Shown here piece by piece: positions 46,251-57,924 of a DNA stretch of 64,000 nucleotides. The notes under the pieces were generated by a model. That model was not told the origin of the DNA, made no database searches, and was given only the letters and a program-made list of their open reading frames with translations. This DNA is from Triglochin maritima (lineage: Eukaryota; Streptophyta; Magnoliopsida; Alismatales; Juncaginaceae). A program made the position numbers and the translations under genes. The stretch spans positions 21,133,501-21,197,500 of the forward strand of contig OY821786.1 in assembly GCA_963682175.1 (NCBI GenBank). Reading direction: 5' to 3'. Within the stretch, counting starts at the first letter, position 1; each line of letters opens with the position of its first letter.

Positions 46251-46830
46251 TTTAAGTGGTTTCCATGAACATAAGGAAAGTTTGTTTCAAGGAATCAGGT
46301 ATGCGATCAACTATGAGGTTCAAGTTAGAGTTTAAGAAATTTTAGGGTTGGGTGTTGATGGGCTGAGAATGAGTCCAATGATTCGGAGTGGGGTGTTGGT
46401 AGAATTCTGGGTATTCGGGAGGAGGATACTGGGGTGAAAATGATGTATAAGAATTTGAATAAGAATTGTCTACCCACGAATTCAGCCCTCTTGGGTTGTA
46501 CGCGGATGAGTAATGGTCATATTGATCATTTTGGGAAAAGGTATGCTCATACTAAGGCTCTGTGGAACAAAAGGACATTCCCCGATGACATGACCACTCA
46601 ACCCACAATATTCGCACGGTATGGCTACTGGAGCCACCGGTGCACTCATGTCATCCACCGCACCCATGAAACAGGCCAAAGTTTGCTGTAATGTCTCAGT
46701 TTGTTTACCAACATATGATCCGACATAACTAGATGGTGGTCTAGCAGTCGGTGCCTCTCTCTTATTATCCCAATCTGAAGATTGCTCAGCCACACAATTC
46801 AGATTGTCCCAACCAAACGGGGTGTTAGTC
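46251..46830 (-). pseudogene. Athila-like Gag fragment with intact zinc knuckle, copy D
   Basis: Minus-strand frame 46793-46482 contains CEYCGLSGHVIGECPF, a complete CX2CX4HX4C knuckle of the type that binds element RNA in Gag. It follows a TETLQQTLACFMGAVD stretch. A Tyr/Pro-rich linker downstream (to about 46330) leads towards the extension ORF. Gag's N-terminal part is not open in any frame. Confidence 0.65.
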
Positions 46831-48010
46831 TAAGCCACCCCAGCTTGCATGAGTCCGAAATACCAGAGAGAATTGTCTTGGTCCGAACAATGATATGGAT
46901 GGTTGCCCATGTAACCATCCATCTCAACAAAAAACTCTCGAGTCGACCACTCTCACCACCACAAGACTAAGTTCGCAAAAAGTGCAAGACTCGACCCTAA
47001 AACGCTAACAGAGAGTGTAAAGGGGAGGAGACTAGAACGTAGAAGTAGGTGAGAAGAAGATGACTCGGAGGAGAAGGGAAGAATCCCTAAAAACTAGCGT
47101 GGGTAAAAGGTGATGGTAGAAGCCTAGTTTAGCAAACACGGCTAAAGCAGCCTACGGTCACTATAGGTACTTACAGCTAGACGACGCCTAACTGCGAGGT
47201 CACACGGCCTCAACACGCCCAACCCCCATACGACGAAGACCACAAAGCCTAGTAAGTGAGCCAAGATCCAGAGATCTCGTCTCTCCTACTATCAACAAAG
47301 TGGGCGACGTCGATCAAGCTATGACGGTCGTGACCAGATCACTCTCCTAATGCGCCCGAGTCCTATTGGCCAATGTCTACTTGATTTTAAAATTAAGGCT
47401 TTGATTAAGAGTGATTTTTGGGGCAAAGGAAAGGATGATGAAATCCCCCGCCTTATCTTGTATGGGACAGCCCCTCCTTAGTAGCATTTTAAGTCTTAAT
47501 CTAGCAATCAACTCTCCAAACAAACGCTCACCTCACTCTAGTCCCGATGCACCTTACTAACTAATGCATGATCTAAACATGCATGAATGAGAGAATAGAT
47601 GCACGTACCTCAAGCCAAAAATCAACAACAAGAATGTAAAGAAAAGAAAGACGAGTGTGTGCAAGGTCTACAAATGATGCATGGCCTAGATTACAATCAA
47701 TCTACTCTCTTGCTTTGAGTTTTAAGGTCCAAGTTGATTAAAGGGACTTGATTGTTAATCTGGGAGCAAACTACAAGTCAAAACATTACGAATTGAGCCC
47801 CAGATGACCTATTGAGAGCGATTTTGGTGCTCACGAGGCCGCCAATTGACGGTCCAGAACCACTGATTGGTGGTCCGTTTGCTCTTGTTTTCCTCCCAGC
47901 TTCTCCTGGCATTGTCTCTTGATCTTTGAAGCCTCCTGAAACAAACTAAAACTACAAACAAAATTTTAAAACGATTCGAATCGTCCAAACCAAAGTCTGG
48001 AAAGAACACC
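46831..48010 (-). mobile_element. Leader and decayed 5' coding region of copy D
   Basis: The part at 47390-48010 matches the leader at 4226-4807, including 'gtttcaggaggc' and two palindrome variants around 47836-47875. The part at 46831-47390 has no open frame and should correspond to decayed gag. Confidence 0.55.
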
Positions 48011-48028
48011 TACCCAGCAACGGCTCCA
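48011..48028 (-). promoter_or_regulatory. Primer binding site of copy D, tRNA-Asp type
   Basis: Minus strand TGGAGCCGTTGCTGGGTA, six bases after the LTR terminus. It has three differences from the tRNA-Asp complement. It confirms the orientation and places the 5' LTR at 48035-49137. Confidence 0.7.
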
Positions 48029-48034
48029 AAAGCA

Positions 48035-49137
48035 TGATTGAATCAGTTATAAAATAATTGCAAGTGCACGGCCACGTTGAAGCAGTGGAAAATACGGGTC
48101 GATCCATAGGGAGGTGTGTCGACTTTTGTTAGTTCGAAGGCGAGTGAGAAACAAAGGAGACAAAGAGTTTGGTTACACTACACTAAACTAGGAATGAATA
48201 ATCAATAAAACTAAACCCCATAGGGGGTAGAGAAAGAATGTGACTACGAAAATATGTTTGTGTGTTCAATTGTGCTCACCACAACATGTAGTACATGAAA
48301 ATCATAAAACAAAATCCAACTTTGCCTCCACATGAAATAAGATAAAACAATATCATTAAAACATACAAGACAATAAATTGAATGAAGCTAAATGAACTCA
48401 TGCATAAAGACCAAACCCACTATGTCTCCACATGAAATAAGATTTACACAATCATTAAAACATACAAGACATTAATCAAGGTAAGGGTAACAAGAGTACA
48501 TGCAACCACAAGTCATGTTTCCTTTATCAATTCCATCCATATCCTCACCTCATCATTCCCCATAAAATAGGTTCACTAATCTAAGCATATGCTAAGCTTC
48601 ATTCAAGAGCATTAGCATATCAAAGACAAGAGTGAAATCTCATTAGATGGTTATGGAAATCATGTAAGGTTGAAAGGATTAAGATAACACACACGTAATA
48701 CATCACATAATCACATCACATATTTCTCCGCCCCCCAAATGGGGATGGAACTACTCACTAATCATTACACTAACTACATTAACAAAATAAAACATTCTAA
48801 TGAAAAGAAATTAAACTAAGCAAACAAGAAATATTAAAGAAGCTAAATGAAAGGAAATTAAACTAAAGAAGCATGCAAGAATTAAAAGACAATATTAAAA
48901 GAAACGAAGAAAAAATATTTTATTTACATGACTCACATTACAAGTGGCATTCTTCTCCACCTTGAGTTTTTGCTTCAAGGCTTTTACTCCAAGTAGAGAG
49001 AATGCGACCAAGCAATGGGTAGGATACAAGGGAGGAGGAGGAGTTCTATTTATAGTCAAAGAAAAAGGCAATCGGGGACAATCCCCCGATATGAGACTAA
49101 TACACTACTAAAAATAGACATAAAACACTCTAATACA
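48035..49137 (-). repeat. LTR of copy D, shared with a second element fragment
   Basis: On the minus strand it runs from TGTATTAGAGTG (49137) to 'gattcaatca' (48035), 1103 bp. It carries 'tcgggggattgtccccga' and TATA near 49048-49055. Upstream of it on the minus strand is the 3' noncoding region of another copy; downstream is a primer site. One LTR therefore serves as 3' LTR for one copy and 5' LTR for the next. Confidence 0.75.
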
Positions 49138-49575
49138 TGACCCGACGAATTTTTATCAGATCTGGACCATAACATACCACCAATCAGAGGTCTTGGACCG
49201 CCAATTGGCGGCCTATAAGGTCTGTATAGGCTTGTGTTTTGGAGTGTGATTGTCTCGCTTGATTTCTTCATGTGTGATGCACCCTAATCGGTTGTGTAGC
49301 TTGAGACCCGAATCCAATTGCCAAAATACTCTTCATGATGGTGTGGAGTTTATTCATTTTCTTCATTTTCATTTTCTCATTCGGGTCCCTCTCTCTTGCA
49401 TCTTAGTCCATAAGTCTTGCAACTTAGTCCATTTTCTTCCTTTTATGTCCTTTTAGAGTCTCTCCTTCTCAAACCTATTTATTCCTGAAACTTAAACATA
49501 AAACTCGTTACGTAGCATTGCTTAGACTAATAATAAAGGATATAAGACACAAATATGTGCATGATATGATGTCAA
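49138..49575 (-). mobile_element. 3' noncoding tail of a further Athila-like copy
   Basis: Reverse counterpart of 6700-7006, with GACCGCCAATTGGCGGCC at 49196-49213 close to the LTR and the conserved 'taaacataaaactcgttacgtagcattgctta' block, present in other copies too. Cut at about 49575, where unrelated gypsy coding sequence begins. Confidence 0.65.
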
Positions 49576-50448
49576 TCATCCTTGATGACACAAACTCTTA
49601 TTCTCGTGCTGCCCAACTTCACCATTCCGTTCATGGTGGAAGTGGATGCGTGTGGGGTCAGTGTGGCGGTTGTCCTCAGGTAATGGTGCCACCCCTCCCT
49701 TTCTTCAGTCGTAAGCTTTCGTTAACGATGCAAGGCAAGTCAATGTATGTCTAAGAGATATTTGCTATAACGTCAGTTGTGACCCGAGCCAAGGGGCATA
49801 GTAAATTACTAGGGCGGTGGCACCAATACTTTCTCGGAAATGAATTTGTGATCTACATTAGCCATAAGAGCTCCCATTGGTTGATGATCCAAGTGATCCA
49901 AACTCTGAACAATAGTAGTTTCTATTGAAGATGCTAGGGTTCAACTAAAAAATTTTGTATAAGGCTAGCAAGACGAATGTCATAGCAGACACGTTGTCAT
50001 GTCCTGAGGCCGATACAAATGCTTCCACCCCAACCAAGTCGTCTTCGTTGCCTGCGTTAGGCCAACTCAACCCAACCTTTTTGCAACAACTACGCCACAA
50101 CATCCAGCTTGACGAGACACGCCATATCGTTCATGACTTGGCGACAGACCTGACTCGTTGGACCCATTGGTGCCGTAATGGAGATTTGTTGTTGCATAAG
50201 GACGCTTTTATGTCCCTCCATGACGCTCACAATTCTCTACAAGGTAGTCATTCACAAGTAAATTGAATCATTCATCATCTCGCCACAAGTTTCAGTTGGC
50301 CGGGATTATGCTCAGTGGTCAAGGTGTTTGTCGCCTCATGTCAGACGTACCAAAAAGTGAAACCAAGAAATCATGCCCCATATGGCCTATTGCAACCCCT
50401 CGCCTCTCCGACGGAAGCCTTGATGTGAAATTTTCATGCATTTTATCA
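49576..50448 (+). pseudogene. Gypsy RNase H and integrase N-terminus (chromovirus-like), split by a LINE
   Basis: Frame pieces give VEVDACGVSVGVVLSQ, then PLPFFSRKLSLTMQ, YFLGNEFVIYISHKS and ADTLSCPEADTNAS, the order of plant gypsy RNase H. These are followed by a FLQQLRHNIQLDE linker and WPG/VASC/GLLQPL-like pieces of the integrase zinc-binding domain. Frame changes occur near 49755, 49930 and 50260. At 50449 the gene is interrupted by a LINE and continues at 56257. Confidence 0.82.
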
Positions 50449-50462
50449 CTCATCTGCCGCTC
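50449..50462. repeat. Left target-site duplication of the LINE
   Basis: CTCATCTGCCGCTC, matched at 56243-56256 by CTCATCTGCCACTC with one difference. It lies directly before seven T, the LINE's poly(A) tail in reverse. Confidence 0.78.
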
Positions 50463-50631
50463 TTTTTTTGCAAAGCAAAAGGGAGGCGTTGCCTCTAATA
50501 TATTGATGTGTGTAAACATTTACAACCTATCAAAATTTATCTATTACAGCCCTCAAGTCATGCTCGGTGCATAACTAGAATCTATCATTAAACAACATAC
50601 AATAAAACGCTCCACCCTAAGGGTGTTTCAG

Positions 50632-53600
50632 CTATCCCCACCTACTCTCATACATTCGTAAAGCCTCACAATTGTCTCTAAGCTCCCTAATCCTCGTGCC
50701 CATCATCTTCACCGCATCCTTTATAAACGTACCCACATCCTCAGGTCCGTACTTCTCGTTTTCGAATATCCCCCTATTTCGCTCTTGCCAACACTCATAA
50801 ATGGTTGCAGCAAGAGCAAGTCTCATGGTGGCTTGTTTTAGCTTTGACCCTCGCATATTTTGGAGCCTCTCTACTTCCGCAACAAGAGTGAGAGCTGCAT
50901 TAGTGTCCAGCCGTAGTATTCTCAACATTTGTACCCATACTTGACGTGTGAAGTGGCATTCCCAGAAAATGTGTGTCATATCTTCATCTCTGTCCTCACA
51001 TAATACACTATGTGGGTCATGGTTGGCTCCCCTAGCTTGCATAAGTTTCTTTGTGATCAGTCGTCCTCGCATGGCTCTCCAAAACGTAAGAGCATGCTTA
51101 GGTATGTGATTCTTGTGCCAAACCACCTCAGTCCAGCTCACCTTCCTTCCTCGAGGTACCACCCAACTCCAAGCTTCCCTTGTTGAAAATGTGTTACTTT
51201 TTGCTCCAACTCTAATAGGATTATCTCGCCCCCCGTGGATTGGAGTTTGCAATATCCTAGGCCATTATACCACCATCTCTAGGGACCTCGACTCGAGGAG
51301 AGTCCAAGCCCCTTCATGAATGAAACAAGATACCATAGTATCCCTAGGCATCCCCATGTCATACTGGAGATGCTCTCCCCCAAGCAAAGAGAGTAAGAGT
51401 TGTCCACACCAAGGGTCGGTAAAGAAATGAATTGTTGTCTTGTCTCCCACTTGGTATTGGATTCTATCCTTCGCCACTTCTCGGACACTTAGAATGCCCC
51501 GCCACACCCATGAACACCCAGACGGTGGCCTAGCTAACCATATATTTTGGTTCCGCAAGTATTTCCTTCTCATACACCGAACCCAAAGTGATCCACCATC
51601 CGCAATGATCAACCAAAAGAGCTGAATCAGCCCAGCATCATTCCAGTCCTTTAGTCTCCTCAGCCCCAAACCCCCCTCCTTTTTCGGTTTGCAAATGTCC
51701 TTCCATGCAACCGCCACCCACTTTGTAGGACCTCCCCATATGAAGTGAATCATGATGCTCTCCACCTCCTTTAAGACTTTCCTCGGGATAAGGAACGCTG
51801 ACGTCCAATAAATGCTCATTGACACGAGCACGCTCTTGACTAACTCCACACGACCCGCCATCGAAAGAAAGTTTCACTTCAAAGTGTTCAGCCATTGTTC
51901 CACCTTGCTGATCAGACCCATGCAATGATCTCTCCCCTGCCTTGAGCAGAAGAGTGGGAGACCTAAATATGTAACCGCAAAATCACCTCTCTCCATACCT
52001 ATGTACGGTCATATCTATGTGCCCTCGGTGGCTCCTCCACCCATGTAGATTTGACTCTTTACAACATTCAGCTGTAGCCCGGAGGTGGCTGAGAATTCAG
52101 TAAGGATACGTTTTATCACCCTTGCATTGGCTCTTGTAGCAGCAGCAAAGACCATCACATCATCTACAAAAAGGAGGTGGGAGATTTGTACATTCCCACA
52201 CCTTGCTGGTTCGAGATTGCCCCTCTCAACCTCCCTTCTGAACATGTCACTAAAAACCTCCATACATAGAACACAGAGATAGGGAGACAACGGATCACCT
52301 TGTCTCTGTCCATTCGTGGCAGCAAACGGTCTAGAGTTCTCGTCAATCACCGTAACAACAAAGGAAGCTCGGACGCAAGCCATCGTGAGTTTACACCAAT
52401 GGTCGGGTAGGCCCACCCACTTGAGTACTTCCTCTAAGAACTTCCAAGAAATAGAGTCATATGCTTTCCTAAGATTGAGCTTCAAACACATCCTTCGACG
52501 TCCTCCTCCCAAGTGCATATTGTGGCATATCTTGTGAGCGAGCAAAATGTTGTCACTGATTCTCCGTCCACTCACGAATGCGCTTTGTGTTTCCCGCACT
52601 AAATTAGGAAGGAGTACCTTCAATTGATTTGCCAAAATCTTTGACATGAACCGGTACACCATATTGCTAAGAGAAATGGGTAGGAGTCATCAACCACGAC
52701 CGACGTCGTCTTCTTCTGGATAATTGTGATGGAGGTGTAATTAACTTGCTTCAGTAGTTTCCCACTCTTTATGAAGGATTCGACAGCTTTGAAAATGTCT
52801 CTCTTCACACATGCCCACGCGGCTTTGAATAATTTTGCGTTGAAGCCATCCGGGCCCGGTGCCTTGTCGACATTTGAGTGTTTCACAACTTCCTCTAACT
52901 CCTTCATATCTAGTGGTCGGATAATTGCTCTCGCCTCGTCCTCCCCAACTTTAGGAAGGGATAACGTCGGATCAATGGGCTGAACCTGAAAATCACTAGA
53001 AAACAAGTTAGAAAACACCTCCGAGAGGCCTCTCGGATAGCCTCTTCATCCTCAATAACCACCCCTTCCTCACTCACTCTCCTCACATTATTGGTGGCTC
53101 TCCTCACTCTAAGGGAAGCATGGAAAAATCTTGAATTTTGGTCACCCTCTTGCAGTCATCGAACCCTTGATTTTTGTCTAAATAAAGCGTCCTCCCGGAC
53201 CGAGGCACAGACCAGGTCCACCTTACAAAGACTCTCACAATGTGAAAGCTCCTCATCTCGTGGATTTTCCACCCTTTGTCTCCTAATGTCAGCCAGTCGG
53301 AGCTGAGCTTCACCCACTTTGTGTTCCACATGTCCGAAAGTATCCGCACTCCATCTCTTTAACCCCTCTTTCACCTCAAGTAACTTTGCTACCAAACAAA
53401 ACATGGTGGTACCTTCCACCTGCGTGGCCCAAGCCTCCCTCACCACTTCATTGAACATCTCATGCTCAGCCCAGAAATTCACAAACCGAAACATTCGCTT
53501 CCTTCGTTGTCCCTCCTTCTCCGCATACAAGGTGAGCATCGAGTGGTCACTCAAGTCTTTATCCCCCACAACATAATAGGAATCAGGAAATGTCTCCAAC

Positions 53601-54219
53601 CACGCATGGGACAAGAAAATTCTCTCAATTCTCGTCTCGATGATTTCCTCCCCATGCGAGGAATTGGACCGCGTAAATTCACCTCCGATAGACGGGACTT
53701 CCACAAGTTGGAGCCGATCCACACAAACACTAACTCGTCCATGGCCATCATGTTTAGACCCGTTCCTCCCCTCTTCTCATTAGCTCTCCTGATACAATTA
53801 AAGTCCCCGCAAACCAGCCAAGATGTCGAGGGTGATGGAATGGCATGAGCAAGGTCTTCCCAAAGTGACCTCCGCTGCATGTGCCCGTTCTTGGCATAAA
53901 CCGTAGTGATCACAATGTTTCTCCCATTTCTCACCTCCCTTCCTTCGAGCTGCAGCAATTGCATGGTTTCAAAGGTTACACGGAGGTCCACCTTGAGTTC
54001 ATTCCACAACACAAGAATCCTTCCAGAATTGACAATCAAGTTATTTGATGCCCACTCATGCTCCCAAATAGCACGCCTAAACCGATCCAACTTTTTAAGC
54101 TTCACTTTGTGCTCCACGAGGCACACGATATCCGTTTTTGCCTCCTTTATTCATCCCCTTATCATGTGTGCACGACCGAGGAGATTTGCACCGTGCACAT
54201 TCCAAACTAGGACATTCAT
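50632..54219 (-). pseudogene. LINE ORF2: endonuclease, reverse transcriptase and C-terminal zinc domain
   Basis: Starts MNVLVWNVHGANLLGRAHM at 54219, the usual opening of the AP-like endonuclease. WLVCGDFNCIRR (about 53815) and SDHSMLTLYA (about 53550) are further endonuclease motifs. The reverse transcriptase follows with DKAPGPDGFNAKLF, a QSAFVSGRRISDNILLAHK stretch, GQRQGDPLSPYL and FVDDVMVFA, the catalytic FVDD. The C-terminal part has HFIWGG, GGLGLRRLKDWN and a zf-RVT-like region with HALTFWRAMRGRL and HIFWECHF. The frame changes at about 53720, 53340, 53020 and 52660, plus extra stops, make it inactive. ORF2 nicks DNA and copies LINE RNA at the target. Confidence 0.87.
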
Positions 54220-56094
54220 GGCTTCACAATACGAGACTTGCGTCCCTTACCCCCTCGGTTTGCTTTTTGTTGTTGTAGTCCCTTCTCTTGAATTACACGG
54301 AACACTTCTGGCTGTGGGGATAATAATTCAAGATCCACCGTAGGTGGTGGAGAAGTTGCCTTGCACCTAGCCCTCCTTTGCCCATCCTCATGCTGACTAG
54401 AGATGTCAAAACCGTCGGCTTCTTCTCCTCCTGCAGCAGCACTACCTTCTTCGTCCTCCCTTCCTTCAAGCTCCGCTAGGACATCAAAATGACCCAGCCC
54501 CTTAGTAGTTGTCTTGTCCCAGAATGCCCTTGACCTAGTAATGATGCTTCCTATTGGGCAGAGGTGGCTAGGATCGGAGCTACATCCCGCAACCCCACTC
54601 AATCCACTAGCTTGCTTCTCCTCAAAGCTGAGCTTTTCTCCTACCATTGGCTTGTGACATTGATTTCCTCATAAGTTTCTTCCAGCAAAGCTTCCTCCTG
54701 CTGGAGTAAAAAAAAACTCCTTTGTGGTTGTTTCCCCCACTAAGTTGCTGGTGGTCCCCCTTGCTTTGTTCTTTCCTATTGCGCACATGGTTACTTTTTG
54801 CAGCAGCTTTTGTCCCTCCCAAAGGAGGAAACTCCTCCATGGTTGGTGCATTCAAATCTCCACTAGCCTCCTCCATGATGATTGGTGCCTCTTCTGAAAG
54901 CAAAGATTGCTTTTCCGTTATTCCAGCTCTCACCATTTCTGTATTCGTGCTATCTTCCCCCATTATGGTCTCTCATTCTGTTACGGTCTCCACCTCCGTT
55001 ATGATGCCCAGCTCCACTATGGCCTCCCTAGGGGTCTTCACGCCTTGCTCTTCCTCAAGCTGAAAGGACACCAAAGGATGATCTGCCACTAGCCCCTCCC
55101 TCGCACCATCTTCTATACTCTCCTCTCCATGTTCTCTCGCCTCTGATGTGTCATTCTTCTTTGTCTCTCCCTTCCGGCCAACCTCCACCCAACCTTGAAC
55201 CTTTGGAGTGGATTTCATAGCTGGTCGTCCAGCCTCCCTCACCTTATCACACTGACTTTGTGGGCACCTAACCTGAGTATGACCAAACTCTGAACATATT
55301 CCACAATGCCCCGACTTCCATTCATACTCGATGTCCACCTTCTCCCATGCACCACCTTCAGTTTGTATCTCAACAAACTCCAAGTAATGAAATGTTCCAT
55401 CCACCTCCACACAAAGCCTTGCAAACGCAAGCCTTCTCCCTGAAGTGGTGTTATCATCCATGTATAACGGCTTCCCAAGAACACTATCTTTGGTACTCAA
55501 GATCGATGGTGACCAAAAACGAAGTTCTAGCTCCGGCAGCCTTTGCCATATCAGGATAGATGACATCTTGCTTTTCTTCATCACTACCTCCAGCATCCAT
55601 TGCTAGACTACAAGGGGGGTGCCCCGAACAAACCAAGCACCTCGCTCAAGACCAAGATTGCGGTCCTCGTCTAAGGTGAATCTGAAAAGTAAGAACCTAT
55701 TTTGACGACGAATCACCTCCACACTCCCATGAAGCTCCCAAAGTTTATGCAAGTACCTCTCAAGTGTTGGGAGGTGATGTTTGAAATCCACGAAATACCC
55801 AAAAAGAACCTTGTCCCACGATTTCAGAGCCTCTACAACTTGCTCCTTAGTGCAAACCGCCACTTTAGCTCCATCCTTCAGCCCCAGCTTGATGAATTCA
55901 AGAGCCGTCTTGGCCTTCACTCCAACCCCAAACAACTCAGACCACTTCTTAGGTTGAAATCCCTCACCATTTGTGGGAGGAACTTGCTCGTCCCTTGCTC
56001 TCCCATGGCTTGTGTGTGCTGTTTGAGGACGCTTATGGCTGCCACCATCCTCCACCAGCCTAAAAACATAACTAGAACTCTCCAAACGCTCCAT
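54216..56094 (-). pseudogene. LINE ORF1: DUF4283-type RNA-binding protein with zinc knuckle
   Basis: Starts MERLESSSYVFRLVEDGG at 56094. The DUF4283-like region (WDKVLFGYFVDFKHHLP, then FRFTLDEDRNLGLERGAWFV) fits plant LINE ORF1. An in-frame TAG at 55605-55603 interrupts it. The frame continues with LAFARLCVEVD and a knuckle CGICSEFGHTQVRC (CX2CX4HX4C) near 55290. A second in-frame stop lies at about 54973, and a frame change near 54640 leads to the C-terminal Glu/Gly-rich part ending at 54216. ORF1 proteins bind LINE RNA. The final stop overlaps the ORF2 start in ATGA. Confidence 0.82.
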
Positions 56095-56242
56095 TATAGT
56101 AGGAAATCAAGAATAAAAGATGAAAAACGCAAGAAAATGACTTAGGAAACCATAGGTTCCCCCATGCCTCCTGAGAACTTCTCTCTCCTACATTTTTCCT
56201 TTCCCTTTCTATAAGTTTCCTTCTCTCTCTCACTCGTCTCTC

Positions 56243-56256
56243 CTCATCTGCCACTC
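56243..56256. repeat. Right target-site duplication of the LINE
   Basis: CTCATCTGCCACTC, the partner of 50449-50462. Gypsy integrase sequence resumes immediately after it. Confidence 0.78.
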
Positions 56257-57210
56257 TCATTCAGCTTCTCAACCATCTTTGTGGTGGTTGATCATTACCC
56301 TAAAGGTGCACACATTGTTCCTCTCCAACACAACTATGGGGCATTGCCCTTGTGTGTGGTATTTTGGGATACAGTTTGCAAGCTACACAGACTGCCATAA
56401 TCCATTGCGAGTGTTCGAGATACCATTTTTCATGACCAATTTCAGGGGCAAATTATTTCATATTAATGGCACCAAACTGAAGGTCTCTGAAGCCTACCTC
56501 CCATAATACGATGTCCAGACTGAGCGTGTTGATTGCTTCCTCGAGCAGTAGCTTGGGGCATTCGCTTATGCTCATCCAAAGCAATGGTGCAAATTACAAT
56601 ACTATTACAATACCTCCTTTCATCGCTCAATTGGCATGACACCATTTGAGGCCACTTATGGTCGCAAACCTCCCACATTGTTGGATTATTGCTTGGGGAC
56701 GTGTGCTGTCAAGGCCATGGACAACACGCTCAGTACATGCGATGATATTTTAGCTCACCTCCGTGCCAACTTGGAAAGAGGCCAGCTGGTGATGAAGGCT
56801 CACAATATAAGGATGCTTCCTTTGAAGTTGGAAATCATGTTCTCTTATGTCTTCAGCCGTATCGACAACTGACGGTACACCATGAATGCCACAAAATATC
56901 ATTTTGCTATTACGGCCATTTGTCATTGAGGAGCACATTGGACCAATGACCTATCACCCTTGTCTTCCTCTGAGAGCTCGCATTCACCCACTTTTCCATG
57001 TTTCTCTACTCAAGCCGCTTCACGGCACCGACCACCCCCCATCCATTAATTACAACCCATGTTCGCAGACAACCAGTCCATACACAGCTAAGTCGGCATT
57101 CCGGATCGTCGCTCCTACTTGCACGATGGAATCAACATTCCTCAAGTGCTCATCCATTGGGAGGACTCCGGTTGTCTAACGCCACCTAAGAGGACAAGGC
57201 CACAATTGCT
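56257..57210 (+). pseudogene. Gypsy integrase core and chromodomain-like tail, continuing from 50448
   Basis: The catalytic core opens with FVVVDHYPKGAHIVPL, which follows in frame if the LINE is disregarded. Later pieces are FHRSIGMTPFEATYGRKPP, LLDYCLGTCAVKAMDN, and RIHPLFHVSLLKPLHG near 56975-57025. A QVLIHWED stretch near 57140 is typical of a chromodomain. The order fits a chromovirus-type gypsy integrase, which joins element DNA to the chromosome. Stops and frame changes are frequent (for example near 56505 and 56865), so this was already decayed or has decayed since the LINE insertion. Confidence 0.83.
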
Positions 57211-57924
57211 CTATGTTACACCACTGACCTTCTCACTCGAACCCATCACCACCACCACTCTCTCTCTCTCCTCTCTTCATCTTCTTCTTCACCCGGCCCT
57301 AAACCCACCAATTCCACCTAAACCAACTTCCTCTGAGCTCTGGTGGTGGCAAGGAGCTTCGGCGATATTGCGATGATGAAATTTCGACAAATGTACGCCA
57401 CCCACCCCTTTGTTTCCGGTTCCACGGGTTGGCCGAGGGTTGTAGGTGCTCTGCGATGAGGGAACAACGACGGTGGAAGGATGAGCCAAGCGAGGGTTGG
57501 AGGAGCTCTGGTGCCACGTGTCTCCTGTCGGGTTACAGCTGGATGAGTCGGCCGCACGCAGGCCCATAGGAGCGGATGGCGGCGGACCAGCCAGTGGCGG
57601 CCGACTGTGGTTGGCAGGTAGGAGTGGGGGCTGGTCGGTTGGGGATAAAGATTTGACATTTTTCATATTATCCATGGAATTTTGTTGTATTTGGATAGTT
57701 ATTTAATAATTGGATAAATTTGGAATAAACTCTAAATTTAATGTGTGTGATTAATTAAAGAAAAATGCAGATAATTTCTGGAAAAACACTGCATTTATTT
57801 GTATTTGAATAAATAACGAATAATTGAGTTAATTTCTTGGAAAACCTTGGACTTTTCATAATTATAGGAAATAATTTAATTTAGGGACCTCTTTTGGTCA
57901 GTTGAAGAATGTGAAGGACTTCTC
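57211..57924 (+). mobile_element. Probable LTR-derived sequence between two gypsy fragments
   Basis: A CT-rich stretch (57235-57300) is followed by GC-rich sequence to 57650 and an AT-rich stretch to 57920, the style of the R-U5 part of plant gypsy LTRs. No matching copy lies in the window, and the open frames on both strands match nothing. The assignment rests on context alone. Confidence 0.35.

Larger units (their letters stand above)
50463..56242 (-). mobile_element. L1-type LINE, nearly full length, inserted in gypsy integrase
   Basis: 5780 bp between a 14-bp duplication. On the minus strand it has a 150-bp 5' untranslated region, ORF1 (56094 to 54216), ORF2 (54219 to about 50632), a short 3' region and an A7 tail at 50469-50463. 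Both ORFs are broken by stops and frameshifts, so the copy cannot move by itself. Its full length indicates that the original insertion was not 5'-truncated. Confidence 0.87.

Noticed and set aside
50263..50574. 103-codon open frame running into the LINE
   Set aside because: It crosses the LINE target duplication and poly(A), mixing gypsy integrase sequence with the LINE 3' end.
57289..57706. Three overlapping frames of 69-128 codons
   Set aside because: GC-rich LTR-like sequence opens several frames at once; none has a recognisable motif.
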